DNA of 64,000 bases from contig NW_002060976.1 of NCBI RefSeq assembly GCF_000150275.1, positions 255,281 through 319,280 on the forward strand. The letters run 5' to 3'. Position 1 is the first letter of the stretch, and each line of letters begins with the position of its first letter. Source of the DNA: Trichoplax adhaerens. Its lineage: Eukaryota > Placozoa > Uniplacotomia > Trichoplacea > Trichoplacidae. The position numbers were made by a program, and so were the translations under genes. Shown piece by piece: positions 59,223 through 64,000 of the stretch. The notes under the pieces are model-generated. The model ran no database searches. It worked only from the letters and a program-made list of their open reading frames with translations, and was not told the origin of the DNA.

Positions 59223-62200
59223 TCTAATTAAAAACATAAACGTTGTTACTCAAACTATCACTCACTCTTGCTATTGAACTACACTAAGGACACAGACTAA
59301 GTTTTGGAACGCTGGTTTTAAAATTTTGCCAAAATACTTGTTTAATTTCGGATGTTGTGAGCTCACAAGTCCTGTTTTGGAGGAATTAGCATTTTCTTTC
59401 GAGTTCTAACAAAATATGAACTCTATATAAAATTTACTATCGCAATTCGAATTCTACCTCTGGCACAAGAGCAAAAATTTTTGATAAATTTAAATTGTAC
59501 CGGGTTCCTCATCCAATAATTTATTTTCTTCCTAAAATTGATCGCTTAATATTGTAATGAAAGATAAGTCTACTATGCGCTTTAATGATAAAAGCTTCTT
59601 ACACAGTAAAAGTTATTATTTACTACATCATACAAATCAGGGCGTGAGAGAGACGGCAGATTTTTAGGACAGTAATGTAAATGATCATGATAATTAACAA
59701 CTAATTTAAACGTGTAGATTACCATAAAATTACAATACCAAATTAGAGAATACTTTAATAAATCGTATAAAATCTATCATTTTTTCCGAGTTCTAATTTA
59801 CGAATATCAGTCCGTCACAGTTCATTGCTGTACGTCACATGTACTATTGTACAATTATTGATCAGAATAATTAAGAATACACGAGATTCATAATTTATTA
59901 GCTGTGAAATAAAAAGAGCTTTGAGAAGCATATAAAGGAAGGAATATTATATAGTTTATTATGGTATAGAAGTAAATTATTGCAGTTAACCAAATTAGTG
60001 TTTAAAAACTAATCTTCACTATTTAATGTGTCCGTCCTTATTAGCTTAATTTGTTATAGAAGAGAGTTTTAGTGCCATAGAGCTTTACCTATCTATTATA
60101 GTATTTATAGATCTGTACATAAGCTCAAAATTTTTCGTCCTGCCCTCAATTAAGTTAATCAAATACAGTTGTTTAATTTAAATGTTAAATAAAAATCGAT
60201 GTTTTCATCTCGAAAGTGTTTGGCTTAAAGTACCGTTTTACTAAAGAGAGTATAGCAAAGGGATTAACTATTATTCTTGTAACGAAATAAAATATCGGCT
60301 TACATTCCAACATCTAGGTCGACCACTTAACAACCACGTGGATTTGATTAAAAATCTTTCGCAGCTTTCAATTTACTACATACTATTACTAAATTATTTG
60401 TATCTAGTCCATCAAAAGATGTTAATGAATAAATAATGCAAGTACGTGCAGGCAGCTTTAGTAATCACAATGTATCAACATAAATCAATACGAACCCAAG
60501 CTAACGACAGTTAAACATAACAGAACAACAATTTCATGCATGACCGATCAAAGATTAAAATTTTGTTTCGTTTAAAATTCTAGTAAAGATGATTTATAAA
60601 TCGTTTATTAATCCATAAAAATTACCAAAAAAAATGTGATACCTTAATTAAGATAAAATCTCATATGATATTCGAAGAAGAAATATTAACAAATTGTTTG
60701 TATGTATTCCAAAGTTTGCAATTCTACATCTACTAGCTAAAGTATATAGTTCATACTGTCTACTAGATTACTTAGAATAATTATACAATATAATATTGTA
60801 ATTATAACATTTATGCTTCAATAATGATTAAAATAATAGTAATTTAATTTTAAAGTAGAAGTCACGTTTACTCTGTCATCGAATACAATGTGAATGTGAT
60901 CATCTTTACTTGAGATATAATTCAAGATTGCTAGTAATTTTTTTATAGTTATTAGCTGTATACCGTAGAAAGATTTAACTAACAGTTAATTTATAATTAC
61001 TATTAATTTAGTAATCTGGAAAATCTGGCTTAGTATTTATTGGATCATATATAATACTGTCACAAATCATGATTTATAATACTTAGATGGATAATGAGAG
61101 TATAAAATACGGTATGACTCACTTAGGAAATTCTACAAAGAAGCCTTTCAATAGCACTTATTTGCTACTCTATGGTAGTAATTTAATCAAGTAAAACGAA
61201 AGCGAAGTACACACACTACAAATTTTACACTCAAGACGACACTCACGACAGTCGCTTTAATACATATGCATACTGTAGAACCGTAGAAACACAATAAGCC
61301 CAATTTTTCTTATCTAACCAGTAAACAATAGATAAATACTAACATTCCGTTAATAGAGTGTGTCAGGAGTTCATTAAGCAGAATATAATAACAGACCTCT
61401 GACAGAAATTATAAATATTCAGCGGTTCTATCGTTATCATGAACATATATTACTTAGGGTTGTATAATATTAGCAATGAAAATATACACCTTACTTTATG
61501 AAAAAGTAATTACATTGGAAATGAATTCGAATGCAAATTGAAACAGAGATTATTATTATATCATGGTCATGAATAGTCAAGTTAACTTAATCAGCATATC
61601 ATCTTCAAAACTCGTTTCGGAACAAATTCACTTCTAGTTTAATTCACAATACTTTAGATTGGTAAATTAATAGCGTAAAAATTAAGCACATGACTAACCG
61701 TCAAGTGTATTCGCTAAAATTGGATTTTGATAATAGCTACAGAAACAGTCTCCTGTAGGTACAACATTCTCACTACTAATACAAATCTGTTCATCTGTTC
61801 AGTAGGTTAAATATCAGGTTATCGGTTCAAAAAAAATCTCTCCTTATTCAATATTTGCCAGTTTTGATGCACAGTATGATATCAAATTTTGTTTATTTCT
61901 ACGATTAATGTCCCGACCTAGTGAACCGATACATGATTACTGAGTTACAGTTCAACTTCTGCACTGGTTTGCTATCTCGTGGATGAAAGTGCAGTCTTTC
62001 CGATAAGTTACCTGCATATATGTCATCAAAATTAGCAATCATAGAGTTGAATAATGACTTGATAATACATTTGGTAGTTATTCAAGCATGACAGTGGTAA
62101 TGAAATGTGACTAATTTAAATGGCTTGCATTCGTTTTGTTCTGCTTATATGACAGTTAGATTGGCAGTTGTGTATTAGCGACAGGAGATAATATAATTTA

Positions 62201-62238
62201 AGAAAATGACCGCAAACGGTAGACGAAGAGATACTGCC
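59223..62238. other. Intergenic region, nothing recognised
   Basis: 3 kb of AT-rich sequence between the end of transporter copy 3 and the stop of the minus-strand GPCR. No frame of family-like composition, no repeat of note and no RNA gene was recognised on either strand. Confidence 0.4.
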
Positions 62239-63297
62239 TTATCGAATCCAATCGTTTCTTTGAATTCGAAGATGTCTGGATCCTTTATTTTTTCGTACCA
62301 TGTAGAGAATTGGATTGTACATTGGGGATAGGAATATAAGGCATCCAAGTAAAAATATAGCTATAGTCAATTTGCTATATCCATCAAATGTTAATCTAGC
62401 ATAGTTGATGTCTATATAAATCATCATTATAAATCCTACCAGTAATGGAGATCTTGATATGATAAAGGAAATTGAGATATAAATAAGAGTCTTGATGACT
62501 CGTTCCTTATGTTCTTGGCTTCCCACTACATTTTGAAAACGCTCTCTTGTTGATGATGAAACTTGCTTTAGTTTCCTAACAACTCTAGCATAGCAGTACG
62601 ACATGATGATAATCGGTATTATATAGCAACAAATTAGATTATATAAAAAAAGGATTATCATCAAATAATTTTGACCACAGGTGATAAATTTGCACGTTAC
62701 TTTCGAAACAGGATCAGCGATAATGATATTGACACCAAATATAGGTACTGTGACAGCGATTATCCACAGGCTATACAGAATGATTGCAAATTTTTCTCTC
62801 TTCATTGGGACACTTTTAGGATAAAGAATCACTCTATGCCTCTCGATTGCGATCAGGACCAGCATATACACATGCAAAGAATTGGTAAATAACGATAAGA
62901 AGCTTAACAATTTACAGATAGGATTCATAATTTCATGAGGCCAGCCCATTGAATAAGTCCCGAGAACCGTAATACAGTATAAAATAACGATCATTGTTAT
63001 AAGTAAATCGCAAATTGCTAAATGAAGCATAAGAACATCAGTTGAAGACTTTAATTTATCAAATTTAATCATCCTGAAAACGATAATAAAATTAACGATA
63101 AAGGCTATTATGTAAGCCAGTAAACCTAAAATGGCAAAAAGCATGATGAAGTTAGGTGAGAAAATACTTGAAATGGTGGCATTAGATGGTAGTGAAGAAT
63201 TAAAAGAGCAAAATTTTAACGATTCCATAATTTCATGCAAAGGCAATAATGAGGACCAAAACAGTTCGTTATGTAGACTAAAATCGGAAAACAGCAA
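62239..63297 (-). CDS. Rhodopsin-class GPCR (peptide-receptor-like), single exon, 352 aa
   Basis: A complete frame with seven membrane segments. Seen: an N-terminus with N-glycosylation sequons (NSS, NAT); TM1 about 52-76 with the conserved Asn (IVNFIIVFRMI); TM2 LHLAICDLLI; ECL1 with the conserved Trp and Cys (MGWPHEIMNPICKL); TM3 ending ERH in place of DRY (LIAIERHRVILYP); a TM4 tryptophan; a cysteine in ECL2 (KVTCKF) to pair with TM3; TM5 with Pro (CCYIIPIIIMSYCY); TM6 FIISRSPLLVGF, where the usual CWxP reads SRSP; TM7 SPMYNPILYMV with NPxxY. ATG 63297 gives the longest form; an internal Met (MESLKFCSF) at about residue 24 is an alternative start. The overall pattern suits a neuropeptide-type receptor. 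The ligand cannot be inferred. A single-exon structure is common for expanded GPCR families in such genomes. Confidence 0.9.
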   Translation of the reverse strand: MLFSDFSLHNELFWSSLLPLHEIMESLKFCSFNSSLPSNATISSIFSPNFIMLFAILGLLAYIIAFIVNFIIVFRMIKFDKLKSSTDVLMLHLAICDLLITMIVILYCITVLGTYSMGWPHEIMNPICKLLSFLSLFTNSLHVYMLVLIAIERHRVILYPKSVPMKREKFAIILYSLWIIAVTVPIFGVNIIIADPVSKVTCKFITCGQNYLMIILFLYNLICCYIIPIIIMSYCYARVVRKLKQVSSSTRERFQNVVGSQEHKERVIKTLIYISISFIISRSPLLVGFIMMIYIDINYARLTFDGYSKLTIAIFLLGCLIFLSPMYNPILYMVRKNKGSRHLRIQRNDWIR

Positions 63298-64000
63298 ATC
63301 GTAAAATGTTAGACTTTATTATAATTACGGATACAAGCCGTTCGCTGTACTGTACCATATTTTACATTTATATTTGTTATTATAACTTAGTTCGATTTAG
63401 ATCTTTTTCGATTATATCTTGGAGGATAATAATAGAATGATAAGCATCAGATAGTCTTTAATACAAGAATTTTACTTTGAATAAAACTTTCAGATATAAA
63501 TTTTTACTAAACATTAGTTTATAATGCGATCTACTATATAGATAAACTACATAACCGCTTTTAATAGATGTCTCTGATATAGAAAACTTTAAAGTATTAC
63601 TCGGATTACCTTGTATTTCCAAAATCTTACAAATAAGCGACACGAGCGTTACAATATCAAAATCGCAGTAATTAATCGTTCAACCCTTATTAATGATCTA
63701 TTCCGAAGTATTTTAAAACATGAATTACGAACAGTATATTATATCAAACTGTCAAATCACCTGGTTGAATACTGCGTCATTTGCAACAATGCATCTAGAG
63801 GTAAAAAATTAACATCCTAGGATTTTGTGATTGCTTACAATAGTAAATTATAGCATATAATATTGCAGTAAACAACTAATCATATATCACTAAGACAGTT
63901 TTAATGCAGGATCTACACATTACAAAAGGCCAGATCATTTCTTTCCATAGAATTGAAATTACCAATTTATTCTATTCTTCATGATAAGCTTATAAGAACA
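63298..64000. other. Window end, upstream of the GPCR
   Basis: About 0.7 kb of AT-rich sequence upstream of the minus-strand receptor. It should contain its promoter. Two short overlapping open frames (63458-63643 minus, 63611-63820 plus) have no recognisable motif and look like chance. Confidence 0.35.

Noticed and set aside
1-64000. tRNA or rRNA genes
   Set aside because: No A-box/B-box pair with a foldable cloverleaf and no rRNA-like GC-rich block was recognised by eye; tRNAscan-SE would be decisive.

Overview
This is AT-rich animal DNA. Genes are split by many short GT-AG introns, and the families are metazoan: an afadin-type junction scaffold, AIMP2 of the multi-tRNA-synthetase complex, SVOP/SV2-like major facilitator transporters, and intron-poor rhodopsin-class GPCRs. 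Small multi-exon genes with AT-rich spacers suggest an early-branching animal such as a placozoan; that placement is an inference from gene content, not from a search. All gene models were assembled by hand from splice sites, reading phase and remembered family motifs.

Layout. 295-5944 (+): a gamma-glutamyltransferase-like (YwrD-type) Ntn-hydrolase in eight exons. Its first exon has an apparent +1 frameshift, and its first intron is filled with a ~195-245 bp tandem repeat. 6886-23999 (-): one 18-exon afadin/RADIL-family gene (RA-RA-FHA-DIL-PDZ, 1412 codons). It converges on the previous gene, and its 8.2 kb third intron holds tandem duplications and a few coding-like fragments. 27352-28949 (-): AIMP2, four exons, 301 aa. 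33591-34652 (-): an LGR-like seven-transmembrane receptor whose 5' side abuts a probable solo LTR.

37633-59222 (+): a tandem family of SVOP-like transporters with a shared 15-exon plan. Copy 1 is intact (478 aa, one GC-AG intron). A tail-only remnant follows, then a 98 bp assembly gap, then copy 2 (frameshift and lost donor) and copy 3 (two nonsense codons, lost donor, no visible first exon). Copies 2 and 3 each carry, in different introns, a near-identical ~630 bp TGT...ACA element flanked by its own perfect 5 bp target-site duplication. This points to a recently active LTR-type retroelement family present as solo LTRs. 62239-63297 (-): a second, single-exon rhodopsin-class GPCR.

The genes are ordinary eukaryotic neighbours, not an operon. 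The most interesting points are the afadin/RADIL intermediate architecture that stops right after the PDZ domain, the birth-and-death series of transporter copies with loss of the TM1 acidic pair, and the solo-LTR insertions. No tRNA, rRNA or CRISPR array was recognised, though I could not run a covariance model.
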